From Delphinapterus leucas (taxonomy: Eukaryota; Chordata; Mammalia; Artiodactyla; Monodontidae), in assembly GCF_002288925.2 (NCBI RefSeq), contig NW_022098031.1, positions 14,157,824 to 14,221,823 of the forward strand: 64,000 nucleotides of DNA. The letters run 5' to 3'. Shown here piece by piece: positions 22,070-32,774 of the stretch (positions are counted from its first letter, which is position 1; every line of letters starts with the position of its first letter). The position numbers and the translations under genes are program-made. Below the pieces are notes generated by a model, which saw nothing but the letters and a program-made list of their open reading frames with translations, had not been told where the DNA came from and searched no databases.

Positions 22070-22143
22070 TCCCTGGTGGTCTGGTGGCTAGGATTCAGTA
22101 CTCTCACTGTTGCTGCCCGACCTCACTCTCTGGCCAGGAACCA
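22070..22143 (+). other. tRNA-Glu(CTC)-like sequence followed by CCA, degenerate
   Basis: The 71 bases from 22070 align end to end with mammalian tRNA-Glu-CTC as I know it. The acceptor/D-arm start tccctggtggtct is intact, the D-loop 'aggattc' is present, and the anticodon region 'ctctcac' keeps CTC. The 3' end ggccaggaa is followed by CCA at 22141-22143. The T-arm is damaged (the GGTTCGATTCC B-box is replaced by gacctcactct), so a working tRNA gene is unlikely. It sits a few bases after an ERV-type LTR. Alternatives are a CHR-family SINE head or retrovirus leader sequence. Confidence 0.6.
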
Positions 22144-23045
22144 AAATCCTGCTTTAAGCCCCTGCAGGCCGAGGCCACCCAAGATCAGGTCTTTGTTACA
22201 GTACTAGATAATCGGGAGGCACGCAACACAAAAACAGAACTGGAACTAACATTTACCGAGTGCCTATTAAGCCACAATCCGTGCTCTTTTTGTCATAGTA
22301 TGCTGCCTTCCTGTTCACTTGACTTGACTGAAGCTTCCAGCCGTTAGATCATTCCTCCACATTAAAACACTCTCTACACTTTACAGAGAAACATATTACC
22401 TGGAAAGAAAACACATCAACCCATTAACAAGCCTTGCATCTTAGCAAAAGCAGCACCTCACGGAATGGGCAGGGCACTAGTGTATTTCTTTTTGGAGGGA
22501 AGTTAGGAAAAGCACAGAGGTGGAGCAGCGAATACGTTTTATCTAGTGTGTCAGCCCTCCACAATTAGTGTTGGCTGCTGCCTGGAGCCCTGCTCTGAGA
22601 AGGAGTCTGAAGGCAGACAGGCCCTGTAGGAAAAAGAATTGCATCGTTTCGTGTATCTGCCCTGCTGGAGGCTTAATAGTGAGTGATGAGTGACAGCTAC
22701 AGAACCCTGTTAGGAAAACCTGCCCTGCTAAGCCACTGTGAGAGTAGGGGTATAAAGTGAAAATTGTCCTTCCCTTTATAAAAGCCCAAATCTTTTAAGT
22801 TTACCTCTGCAAGAGAATCTCTCTGTGGGGGTGTGGCACAAAACCAGATGGCCTCTGCTATTCACTCTTCTTCCAGATACACTTTCCCTTTGGTGAGTTC
22901 TCACACCATGGTGGCCAGTGAGGAGTCAGGCCATGTTCCTGTCCACTTAATAAATACTCTGGCTCACGTGTAGACATGTGACCCCTCCCTCCATAGCCTA
23001 TAGCACAGATTAAACAGGTTGGTTTATTTTAAAAAACCATCTCTA
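22144..23045. other. Unassigned non-coding stretch
   Basis: Right after the tRNA-like segment, 'aaatcctgctttaagcccctgcaggccgaggcc' could be the body of the same SINE or leader. Around 22245-22320 there is weak L2/MIR-like sequence ('catttaccgagtgcctattaagcc'). The remainder is unassigned. Confidence 0.4.
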
Positions 23046-23048
23046 ATT

Positions 23049-24942
23049 GCAGAGGAAGGAACACTTCTGCGCTCATTCTATGAGGCCATCATCGTGATAC
23101 CAAAACCAGACAAAGATGTCACACAAACAAAAAAGTTACAGGCCAATATCACTGATGAACATAGATGCAAAAATCTGCAACAAAATACTAGCAAACCAAC
23201 TCCAACAATACACTGAAAGGATCATATACCATGATCAAGTGGGATTTATCCCAGGGATGCAAGGATTCTTCAGTATACGCAAATCAATCAGTGTGACACA
23301 CTGCGTCAACAAAATGAAGAAAAACCATAGGATCATCTCAACAGATTCAGAAAAAGCTTGTGACAAAATTCAACACCCATTTACGATAAAAGCTCTCTAG
23401 CAAGTGGGCACTGAGGGAACATACCTCAACATAATAAAGGCCATATATGACAAACCTACAGCTAACATCATACTCAATGGAGAAAAGCTGAAAGCATTTC
23501 TTCTAAGATCAGGAACAAGACAAGGACGTCCACTCTCACCACTTTTATTCAACATAGTTTTGGAAGTCCTAGCCACGGCAATCAGAGAACAAAAAGAAAT
23601 AAAAGGAATCCAAATTGGAGAAGAAGTAAAACTGTCACTCTGCAGGGGATATGATGCTATGCATAGAAAATCCTAAAGATGCTACCAGAAAACTACTAGA
23701 GTTCATCAATGAAGTTGGTAAAATTGCTGGATACAAAACTAATATACAGAAATCTGCTGCATTTCGCTACACTAACAATGAAATATCAGAAAGAGAAATT
23801 AAAGAAACAATCCCATTTACCATGACATCAAAAAGAATAAAATACCTAGGAAGAAACCTACCTAAGGAGTTTTGAAAACTGTAAGACCCTATACTCTGAA
23901 AACTATAAGACGCTGATGAAAGAAACTGAAGACGAATCAAACAGATGGAAAGATATACCATGTTCTTGGATTGGAAGAATAAACATTGTTAAAATGACCA
24001 TACTACCCAAGGCAATCTACAGATTCAATGCAAACCCTATCAAATTACCAACGGCATTCTTCACAGAACTAGGACAAAAAATTTTTTAATTTGCATGGAA
24101 ACACAAAAGACCCCAAGTAGTCAAAACAATCTTGAGAAAGAAGAATGGAGCTGGAGGAATCATGCTTCCTGGCTTCAGACTATACTACAAAGCTAAAGTC
24201 ATAAAAACAGTGTGATACTGGCACAAAAGCAGACACATAGATCAATGGAACAGGATAGAAAGTCCAGAAATAAATCTATGCATTTATGGTCAATTAATCT
24301 ACAACAAAGGAAGCAAGAATATACAATGAAGAAAAGACATTCTCTTCAATAAGTTGTACTGGGAAAACTGGACAGCTACATGTAAAAGAATGAAATTAGA
24401 ACATTCTCTAACACCACATACAAAAATAAACTTAAAATGGATTGAAGACCTAAATGTAAGACCAGATACTATAAAACTCCTAGAGGAAAACATAGGCAGA
24501 ACACTCTTTGACATAAATCGCAGCAATATATTTTTTGATCCATCCTTCTAGAGTATTGGAAATAAAAATAAACAAATGGGACCTAATTAAACCTAAAAGC
24601 TTTTGCACAGTGAAGGAAAAGACAACCTATGGTCTGGGAGAAACGTTTGCAAGCGATGCAACTGACAAGGGATTCGTTTCCAAAATATACAAACAGCTCA
24701 TACACCTTAATATCAAAACAACAACAACAAGTAACCCAATCAAAAAATGGGCAGAAGACCTAAATAGAAATTTCTCCAAAGAGGACGTACAGATGGCCAA
24801 CGGGCATATGAAAATATGTTCAATATCGCTAATTATTAGAGAAATGCAAATCAAAACTACAATGAGGTATCACCTCACACCAGTCAGAATGGACATCATT
24901 AAAAAGTTTACAAATAATAAATGCTGGAGAGGGTGTGGATAA
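23049..24942 (+). pseudogene. L1 ORF2 reverse-transcriptase remnant, frameshifted
   Basis: Successive frames at 23116-23400, 23404-23676, 23651-23875 and 24535-24942 rebuild the order of an L1 reverse transcriptase. [10 protein letters not shown] is followed by a [14 protein letters not shown] block (first catalytic region), [14 protein letters not shown], then [19 protein letters not shown]. The FADD catalytic motif expected near 23640-23655 is lost through a small deletion, and the second Asp codon is altered (AGD). Stop and frame changes occur at 23400, 23676 and 23873. The enzyme cannot be active. Confidence 0.9.
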
Positions 24943-25552
24943 AAAGGGAACCCTCCTACACTACTGGTGGGAATGTAAAGTGGTGCAGCCACTATGGAGA
25001 ACAGTATGGAGGTTACTCAAAAACTAAAAATAGAGTTATCATATGATCCAGCATTCTCACTCCTGGGCATATATCCGGAAAAGATGAAAACTCTAATTCA
25101 AAAAGATACATGCACCCCAATGTTCAGTGCAGCACTGTTTACAATAGTCAAGACATGGAAGCAACCTGAATGTCCATCGACAGATGAATAAAGAGATGCT
25201 GTACATACACAGTGGAATATTAGTCATCCATAAAAAAGAATGAAACAATGTCATTTGCAGCAAATGGATGGACCTAGAGATTATCATATTAAGTGAAGTC
25301 AGGCAAAGAAAGACAAATATTATATGATATCACTTATATGTGGAATCTAAAAACAATGATACAAATGAACTTATTTACAAAACAGAAACAGACTCACAGA
25401 CATAGAAAACAAACTTATGGTTACCAAAGAGGAAAGGTGCGGAGAAGGGATAAATTAGGAGTATGGGATTAATATACACACACTACTATATATAAAATAG
25501 GTAAACAACAAGGACCTACTGTATAGCACAGGGAACTACATTCCTCAGTAGA
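23049..25552 (+). mobile_element. L1 LINE, 2.5-kb ORF2 and partial 3' UTR
   Basis: The longest continuous L1 in the window: reverse transcriptase region, ORF2 C-terminus and the start of the 3' UTR. It stops at 'ctactgtatagcacagggaactacattc', short of the last 100-150 bases and poly-A that the other copies have. The 3' end was therefore lost or replaced. No target duplication is visible. It is 5'-truncated by more than half. Confidence 0.93.
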
Positions 25553-25559
25553 ATACATT

Positions 25560-26235
25560 TTTTTTCTTCACTAAGATATTTAAATACCTTTATTTCATAT
25601 ATCTCATGCAGCATCTCTTGGATTTTCCTTCTTTTTTAAAGTACTTTATCCTAAACACTTCTTCAGTGTGAGTCTTAATGTGACCATTCTTCTGATACAC
25701 TGAATGGCTGAATGTATTTTTATCTTGCCCACATGTCTAACTAACAGGAAGTGCTAGGATCTTTTCTTTCAATATTTTTAAAAAATGGTATATATATTCT
25801 TTTCCATTATGGGTTATTACAAGAAATTGAGTATAGTTCCCCAAGGACTTCAAAAAGTACACAAATGCTTGACTCAAATTCACAAATTTTAGAAGGAATT
25901 TTTAATTTGCAATGAAACAACCACTACACACAACTTTTAACATACTGGAGACCAACATAAGGCCACTCATCAGGCCGCTGATTAACTTTAGAATAAGTAA
26001 ATATTATGAATTTTAACTATAAGACAAATTTACAGTAAGGTAGATAGATGAATAAGTATCTTGTTAGAGTTTCTGTTATTTAAAAATAGTTAAATTTGCA
26101 GAAGAGAAAAAGAAATATATATACACATAATAACCCCTAATTAAATTTCTAGATAACATCAAAATGATGAGATCAGCGTAGAGAAAGGTAGGGGGAGAGT
26201 TTTAAGAGCATAAGCGTATGCAGACTTCTCATCTT
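25560..26235. other. Unassigned AT-rich stretch
   Basis: AT-rich sequence with no frame of note. It may contain decayed L1 on the minus strand near 25560-25760, but support is weak. Confidence 0.35.
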
Positions 26236-26239
26236 GTTG

Positions 26240-26412
26240 GGGGGAAGACAGAGATGTCTGTTTTTCTAAGTAAAACGTATTCCGAAGAAATATGGAAAAA
26301 GTGGAACAAATTGAAATAATCACCTAAACAAGAGCAACAGATCCAATGTATCAGTAACTACAGTAAGTGCAAATGAACTGAATTGCCAGTTCAAAGACAG
26401 AAATGGTCAGAT
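26240..26412 (+). mobile_element. Old L1 ORF2 5' part, fragment
   Basis: 'aaacaagagcaacagatccaatgtatcagtaactacag', 'gtgcaaatgaactgaattgccagttcaaagacag' and 'gtcagattgg' match the endonuclease-region end of old L1 ORF2. The fragment is short and degenerate. Confidence 0.5.
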
Positions 26413-26519
26413 TGGGGTGTGAGTGTGTGTTGGGGGTGGGAGGCAGTGCTGTTTAAAAGAGACGCATCTTATCTCCATACCAGAAGGCATAACCTCCTCT
26501 CTCTACTCCTTATCATGCA

Positions 26520-26585
26520 TGCAAGTGTAGAGAGGTCTCTTTACCTTTCTGTACCTCAGTTTTCTCATAATATGGAAAATGGTAT
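26520..26585 (+). mobile_element. MIR core fragment
   Basis: 'agaggtctctttacctttctgtacctcagttttctcataatatggaaaatgg' is a recognisable MIR 3' core, short but clear. Confidence 0.6.
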
Positions 26586-26985
26586 ATCAGTTAGATGTTT
26601 TTGTCTACAAGTAATAGAACCCCACCCCAAAGAGGATTAGACAAAGAGACTGTTTATAATCATGCACTGAAGTCCAAAGACAGGAGGCACTTCAGTGTGT
26701 CTGTTTTGTCCTCAGGCTAGCTCCGCTTATGACCCCAAGACGACCCCCACTCGTTCATGCAACCTGTGCAGATGCAACTACGCACAGCAGCATAAGAAGG
26801 CCTACCTCCTTCCAGGGTCTCATTTAGAGAATAAAGAAATCTTGCTCAGAATCTTCCCAGCATCCTGGTCGTCACCTTTCATTGACTAGAATTTTCTCTC
26901 TTGTTCAGGGCTACACAATTCCTGTCGAGGATAATGGGAAAGCAGTGACCCACCAGGATTACCTTTGTTACTGAGGGATGGGAAC
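26586..26985. repeat. Possible ancient dispersed repeat
   Basis: 'ttttgtctacaagtaatagaaccccaccccaaagaggattagac' recalls the left end of an old dispersed element that starts with 'gtaacagaaaacccactc'. I cannot name it and the match is loose. Confidence 0.3.
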
Positions 26986-27289
26986 ATGAGAAGGACCTAA
27001 GTTATATAAAAGAGGTAAACGCTCAAAAAAAGTGAAGCTCAACCAGCAAGAAAAAAAAAAGGAGAGAAATAGTTTTTACATGGACAGCCAATGATGTCTG
27101 TGACCAGTGAGGATAGGAATATCTTTCCCACAGGGTTGATGTGAGGATAATATTTGAATGTTCCTAGAAAGTGGCCCAAAGAAGACATTTTATGAAAATT
27201 ATTCTTCCTTCTGTTTTCCCTCTCTTTCTCTCCTTTCCTCCAGTTACAGTCTGGGCTTCTTTTTCTCTCCTTCATTTATTGGTTTAAGG
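26986..27289. other. Unassigned non-coding stretch
   Basis: No recognised repeat or gene. Confidence 0.35.
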
Positions 27290-27557
27290 GATTAAAACTA
27301 CAGTATGCTAACCAGCCGCCCGAGGAGTGCCACAGTGTTCATGCCACCCCTGTGCCCACAGACTGTAAATTACCCCCAAAAGCCACAGGCTAATGTCTGA
27401 CTGCTTTTTTGGCCATTCCAGCTGGGAGAACATTGAAACAGCACGGATCCAATTAGCAGCCGGGTCCTCATGAGCATTCTTTACACTGCTGCCTAATTAT
27501 TCACCCTGTAGAGTCAATTTGGGTGCAGGTTTTGATAACTGCAGCTTATCTGTGTTT
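27290..27557. other. Candidate conserved non-coding stretch
   Basis: Balanced, non-repetitive DNA with homeodomain-type core motifs (ccaattagc near 27450, cctaattattc near 27491) and no open frame. Composition and lack of repeats resemble a conserved non-coding element. Conservation itself cannot be seen here, so this is a suggestion only. A SINE lies directly to the right. Confidence 0.3.
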
Positions 27558-27569
27558 AATCATCATCAT

Positions 27570-27882
27570 AGGGGCTTCCCTGGTGGTGCAGTGGTTGAGA
27601 ATCCGCCTGCCAATACAGGGAACACGGGTTCGAGCCCTGGTCTGGTCTGGGAAGATCCCACATGCCACAGAGCAACTAAGCCCATGCGCCACAACTACTG
27701 AGCCTGCGCACGAGCCACAATTACTTAGCCCGTGTGCCTAGAGCCCGTGCTCCGCAACAAGAGAAGCCACCGCAATAAGCCCACACACTGAAACAAAGAG
27801 TAGCCACCGCTGGCCACAACTAGAGAAAGCCCGCGTGCAGCCACAAAGATCCAACGCAGCCAAGAATAAATAAATTTTTAAA
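27570..27882 (+). mobile_element. CHR-type SINE, long form
   Basis: Long form with the extended 'gagcaactaagcccatgcgccacaactactgagcc' body and 'ccaacgcagccaagaataaataaa' tail. It is flanked by the 12-bp duplication aatcatcatcat (27558-27569 and 27883-27894). The internal 'cctggtctggtctggg' shows a 5-bp tandem duplication. Confidence 0.96.
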
Positions 27883-27894
27883 AATCATCATCAT

Positions 27895-28190
27895 TTACAC
27901 TTAAATATTCTGTAGGTTTGTTGTACAGTTAAAGTGACCACATATGCAGCTTTTTCAGAGTTTCAAATTAGAGCCCCGTGATTCATATGTACACACGCAA
28001 TTTTGTGGAGAGAATGGCACAGTTAACACTGTGAATATAATGATTTAAAATATTCAGTGTATGAAAGTACAGCAAAGTAAAAGAATCTTATTATTTCCCT
28101 TTACCTGGTGAGCTTCTGCCAACTGACTTTATAGATTTGGGATGTTGGTTTTACTAACATGATAATAACAAAGAGTAGTTAAGACTTGTT
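27895..28190. other. Unassigned non-coding stretch
   Basis: AT-rich sequence with no recognised repeat or frame. Confidence 0.35.
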
Positions 28191-28194
28191 GAAA

Positions 28195-28360
28195 GCTTGC
28201 CAGAAGCCACTTTTCTATGTGCTTTACAGTTATTAATTTAATTTAATGAATTTATTTAATTCAAATGACGAAACTGAGACACCAGGATTAAGTACCTTAC
28301 TCAAGATCAGAAGGTTAAAGCCAGAATTCAAACCCAAGCAGTCTTACTCCAAAGCCTACT
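28195..28360 (-). mobile_element. MIR SINE fragment
   Basis: 'aaatgacgaaactgagacaccaggattaagtaccttactcaagatcag' then 'gccagaattcaaacccaagcagtc' reads as antisense MIR, in order and moderately diverged. Confidence 0.7.
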
Positions 28361-28601
28361 CTCTTAATGATGTTCTAATGAAAATCCTATCATTGAAAAC
28401 AGCTTGAGTTAGGTTTGCTAATACTTGCAACATAAAGTGAAACAACCGTTGGAGCTCTAATAAAGACACACCCACGCTCTCTTTCCCTCCTCTACTCGCC
28501 ACTCCTAGAGAACTATTTAGTATCTGTCACCCGCATTATAACCTGCTCTCTCCACCCTTCTTTCTCCTTCCTTGACTCCAGTTCAATTAGCCATTTTTAA
28601 A

Positions 28602-28607
28602 GACACA

Positions 28608-28646
<39 letters not shown>
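28602..28646. repeat. Compound (AC)n(AG)n microsatellite
   Basis: An AC run of about 11 units is followed without a break by about 11 AG units. Compound arrays like this usually vary in length. Confidence 0.96.
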
Positions 28647-28649
28647 CAG

Positions 28650-29865
28650 CTAGAAAGGCATTCTCATCCTACCCTTCCAAACTAGAAATGAGCTGAGCGA
28701 ATGTTTGGCTATGTTAACTTTAGCTAGAAGCTTGACGTGGGATGAAGAGCTCCTGATTCCGCCCACAACTCCACCACCACCGCAATGTCCCAGCACTACT
28801 TCTGTCATTTTTTTCCAACTAGTACCTCTTCCTCTCTCCTCTCTCTTCATGCCCTTCCTTTACTTCCAAGTTATGCACAATATTTAATTTCTCTAGGAAA
28901 CTTGAAAAGATGAACCTAAGTATTGTACAGCATTCAGGAGTAGGGAAGATACAGAATTTCAAGCGCCCCTTTGGAGCTCTCGGTCACTCTGATTCACTCT
29001 GAGTCACTGTTGTATACAATTAAAGGCAATCATAAGTAACATAATCATTAAAATGAGCCACCTTATCACCCAACCCTACCTCCCCAACACTATGTTACGG
29101 CATCTTGCTTCACTCACATCACTAAAGCAAGTGATGTCCTGAACAGTTCTGGATGTAGCCACAATTTTTTTTTTAATTTGTCATCTCGATACAATGTGAA
29201 AGAGTGGCCTGTTCTATACTTAAAAGACCCTACTGTACTACGGATATAGGTAAACAGATTTGCAGTGCCGGGTAAAACTAAGTTGCTCTTCAGAAGAAAG
29301 ACCAGTTGCAGGCCAGGGAGAGGGTGCTATAGATTCCACTGTAAGAGAAACCAGAGCAGAAGAGCTAGCTCTGGAGGAACAGCAGAGATGAACCCCTAAC
29401 TGACTTTGGATTGGAGAGACTGAAAAAGAGGAAGGTCTCAAGGGATGTTCTGAAGTGAAATAATTTGGAGAGAAATAACATTGAACTGTGCAATGTCAGT
29501 TACTCTCATCCCTTACAAAATATTCAATAAAATTTGTACTGCTGCCTTGTGTTTTGATAGTAGAAAATTCTTTAAGAAGATTGCAAAGAACTGTTGATAC
29601 CTGTCTCCAAGTCAAAAGAGGGTGAAAACAGAGATACATTTCAGGGACAGATGACTTATTGATTACATGTGTAATAATAAATTCCACCTCTTTGAGGATT
29701 AATCTTCCATTCCTTACTTGACATTCATTTCCTTCTATCTTTTTTCTATATCCACAACACCTTTATTCTCTGTTTTAGCAACAATCACACTTAAAGACAA
29801 TTTATTTTACTTACATGTGCCATCCTCCCCACCCCCACATACACAAGCATACATGCACACCCACA
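28650..29865. other. Unassigned non-coding stretch
   Basis: No recognised gene or repeat. The frames here (60-67 codons) are random-looking. A small imperfect tandem of 'cactctgattcactctgagtcac' occurs near 28984. Confidence 0.4.
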
Positions 29866-29869
29866 TTCA

Positions 29870-29985
29870 AATGTGATTCTGAGCTTCTTGAATATAAGAA
29901 ATCTGTCTCATTAATGTTGGTGTACCCAGTCCCCAGCATCTTGCATGTAACAGAATAGACATTCAATGTATGTTTACCCCAAAAT
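29870..29985 (+). mobile_element. L2 LINE 3' end fragment
   Basis: 'gagcttcttgaatataagaaatctgtctcattaatg', 'gtgtacccagtccccagcatcttgc' and 'gacattcaatgtatgttta' follow the end of L2. Confidence 0.6.
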
Positions 29986-30172
29986 ACAAAGAAGCAGAAC
30001 TCGAATAAAGCTTTTAACTCTATACAAAGGATTTCCACAACCAGACGGATTGATCATTAATGTTTTTTATCACTCGTGTTGAATGTAGTTATCTGAATTT
30101 GTATGGTCTTTCCATTTAATGAAAGCACCTTCTACATTCATAATGCTTTTCTAGCCCACAAACACAATGGTC

Positions 30173-30267
30173 AGTTCATAGCACCACTATTTACAATAGG
30201 CAAGACATGGAAGAAACTCACGTGCCCATCAACAGAGGACTGGCTTAAAAAGATGTAATACATATAC

Positions 30268-30320
<53 letters not shown>

Positions 30321-30673
30321 GGAATATTACTCAGCCATAAAAAAGAATGAAATTCTGCCATTTGCAGTGATGTGGATGGACCTAAAGAATATTATGCTTA
30401 GTGAAAATAAGTCAGACAGAGAAAGACAAATTAGGGGTATGGGATTAACAGATACAAACTACTATACATAAAAAAGATCAGCAACAAGGATTTACTATAC
30501 AGCACAGGGAATTATACTCAATATCCTGTAATATCCTATAATGGAATATAATCTACAAAAAAACTGAATCACTATGCTGTATACCTGAAACTAACACAAT
30601 ATTGTAAATCAACTATACTTCAATTAAAAGAAAACTAAGTCCTTTCTTTTAGAACTAAAACAAAACAAAACAA
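30173..30673 (+). mobile_element. L1 LINE 3' end with target duplication and AT array
   Basis: Starts at the ORF2 end ('cataggcaagacatgg' type) and runs to 'caactatacttcaattaaaag' and an A/C-rich tail. A 13-bp duplication with one mismatch flanks it: aaacacaatggtc at 30160-30172 and aaacacagtggtc at 30674-30686. It contains a 55-60 bp AT/ATAC array. Confidence 0.88.
30260..30318. repeat. (AT)n-rich array
   Basis: An imperfect 'tacatatacatatacat' start is followed by about 22 AT units inside an L1 end. Long AT arrays can extrude as cruciforms and are hard to sequence. Confidence 0.93.
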
Positions 30674-30984
30674 AAACACAGTGGTCTAACTGAAAATCTT
30701 ACAGACCAATTTCTCACGAAAGTGTCTGTAACGTGTCCTGGACTTTTGGGAGAAAGACAATATAGACACAGTTCAAATATGACTAAAAATGTGCTTGTCC
30801 CTCCAGATCAAGTGAAATCATACATTTTACTGAAGCATCACTGAAATATTTCAGAGTCCAGATAGAATTATGTGGGAGTAGAGATGGTCAGCTACACGCT
30901 GGATATATTCTCCTACTCTTCATTTTAGCTCTAGAGCACCCCACCATTATCATCATTATTTAGCATCACCCATGGCCCCTAGAC

Positions 30985-31865
30985 AGTACAGTCCCTGCAT
31001 CCCTTGCAGCTAGATGTGGCCATTTGACCATATTACCACTAGCATAATATAAGCAGAAGGGATGTATGCAACCTCTAGGACGTTTTCTTATAAGGAAAAC
31101 GCTTGACCCCACTTCCTCTTTCTCCCTTCCTTCTGACTAGAATGAATGACGTGGATCAGAGGAGCAAGATTCTACCATGAGGACAAGGGAAACATCTCAG
31201 AGCAGACATTTTAACCAATTTTGTGCTGTGGATCTCTTAGGCAGTCTGGTAAAACCTATGCAGCCCTTCTTAGAGTAAAGTTTATAAATGCATAAAATAA
31301 GATACATAAGGTTAAAAAGGAAAATATATTAAAATATACATCTCAAAATTATGTTTAGAAGTTTTACTATTAATAAGTATGTGTTTATTAACCCATTAAA
31401 TAGCAAGCTCTAAAGGCAGGTCTACTGTTAGTAGTGATGTAGTGTGATATTATCAGATATTTGCAACAAATTAATATGACATAAAATTATCTGTAGTTTC
31501 TATTGGTGGCAAAAGTACTGCTAGTATCATTATTGGTTGTTGTCTATGTTTGAAAGTGAAAGAAGTACTAAATCTTATTTAGAGGTGAATGAAAGATAAA
31601 GAGTTAACATTTTCCATCCAAGTTCAACAGATTCCCTAACTTCTATGCATGGCCTCCCAAGGGTCCATGGATCAAAGGTTAAGACCTTGCTCTGGGGGAT
31701 GATGGAGAAATAAGATATAGGATGACCTTGTGGAACAGACCCATCTACTTGCCATGGATTTCCAACCTACCTCCTAACTGTTACATGAGAGAGAAAAAAA
31801 TTATCTTATTAAAGCTACTGTATTTTAGAGTCTCTGTTATGGCAGCTTAATCTGTATTCTAATAC
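30985..31865 (+). mobile_element. Old LTR-like element split by a DNA transposon
   Basis: The left part ('cccttgcagctagatgtggccatttgacc', 'ggaccacttcctctt' type sequence) and the right part ('cttgtggaacagacc', 'ttacatgagagagaaaaaaattatcttattaaagctactg', 'tctctgttatggcagc') are the two ends of one old mammalian LTR-like repeat (MaLR/ERVL type by memory). A 480-bp insert at about 31204-31690 separates them. Confidence 0.5.
31204..31690. mobile_element. Ancient nonautonomous DNA transposon with inverted ends
   Basis: The left end ttttaaccaattttgtgctg and the right end (ggtccatggatcaaaggttaagacc) are imperfect inverted repeats sharing a ttaacc core. The inside is AT-rich without a frame. I recognise the general sequence as an old eutherian MITE-like element but cannot name it with certainty. 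Confidence 0.5.
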
Positions 31866-32770
31866 AGTGGAATATCACAGCCCTTCAGAAACTGTCCTTT
31901 ATTTGAAGTATACAAAAGTCAGCTTTCAGCTAGTGGGGAAATCAAGTGAAAAAAACCCAGAAGGGGTAGGGAAAAGGGGTGTCCAGAGCAACAGATCCCT
32001 CTTCATTTAGTCAGTTATGTATGCTTTGTCACTCAGGTCAGGCATTCTCACTGTGACTACTCTTCGGTCATCACGACCAGTTTCCTGGGGTCTCTGAAAA
32101 ATGCAACCTCAGTCATTTCAAGTCAGAGAAGTTTGGATGCCTCCTGTGTTTGATGTGGCTGGAACCACATCAAACAACAGCAATAAAGAATGCTTCTGAA
32201 GGATTTAGTCTAACTGCCTCTTAGTATTTCTGAAGAAAGGCAGGAAAAAAAGCTTCCTCCAGCCATTATTGTGATTGCTCACAAATTTTCCATTTACTAT
32301 GCAAATTTTAATCTCAGCCATTATATGAAACCAAATTAAATCAGGAAACACTTGATCTGAACAATTCTCTGTCATTCTCTAGAAAAGGCTTATCCAAAAG
32401 AAATGAAGAAACAAGTAAACAACGTTTTAGTTGTTGTTAAAAGACACCAAAAAACCAGTTGTGATAGGATCCTGAAAAACTTTTGATCACGCTGCTGGGC
32501 AGGCCTTTTTCTCGAGTCCCAGAAGAACAATTGGTTTTGTGTAAAAAGGTTACAGAAGATTAAAGTCAGAGGCGACAGCAACACAGAGTGTTTTGCAAAC
32601 ACCACATATCATGAAGTCAAAGGAACACAGATAGGAAAGGAAGGATTTACAAAATAACCTCAGACTTTTTGTAGAAGACAAGGAAAAGTTCTGTTCTCTG
32701 TTTTAAGACAGATGCTGACAACTGAGGGAAGAGACTTAGGAAAAGCATATTGATGGCAATAACAACAACC
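31866..32770. other. Unassigned non-coding stretch
   Basis: No recognised repeat or gene. Short frames lack motifs. Confidence 0.4.
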
Positions 32771-32774
32771 TCTA

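Noticed and set aside
22070..22141. Functional tRNA-Glu gene
   Set aside because: The T-arm/B-box is mutated and CCA is encoded, so a degenerate retro-copied sequence is more likely.
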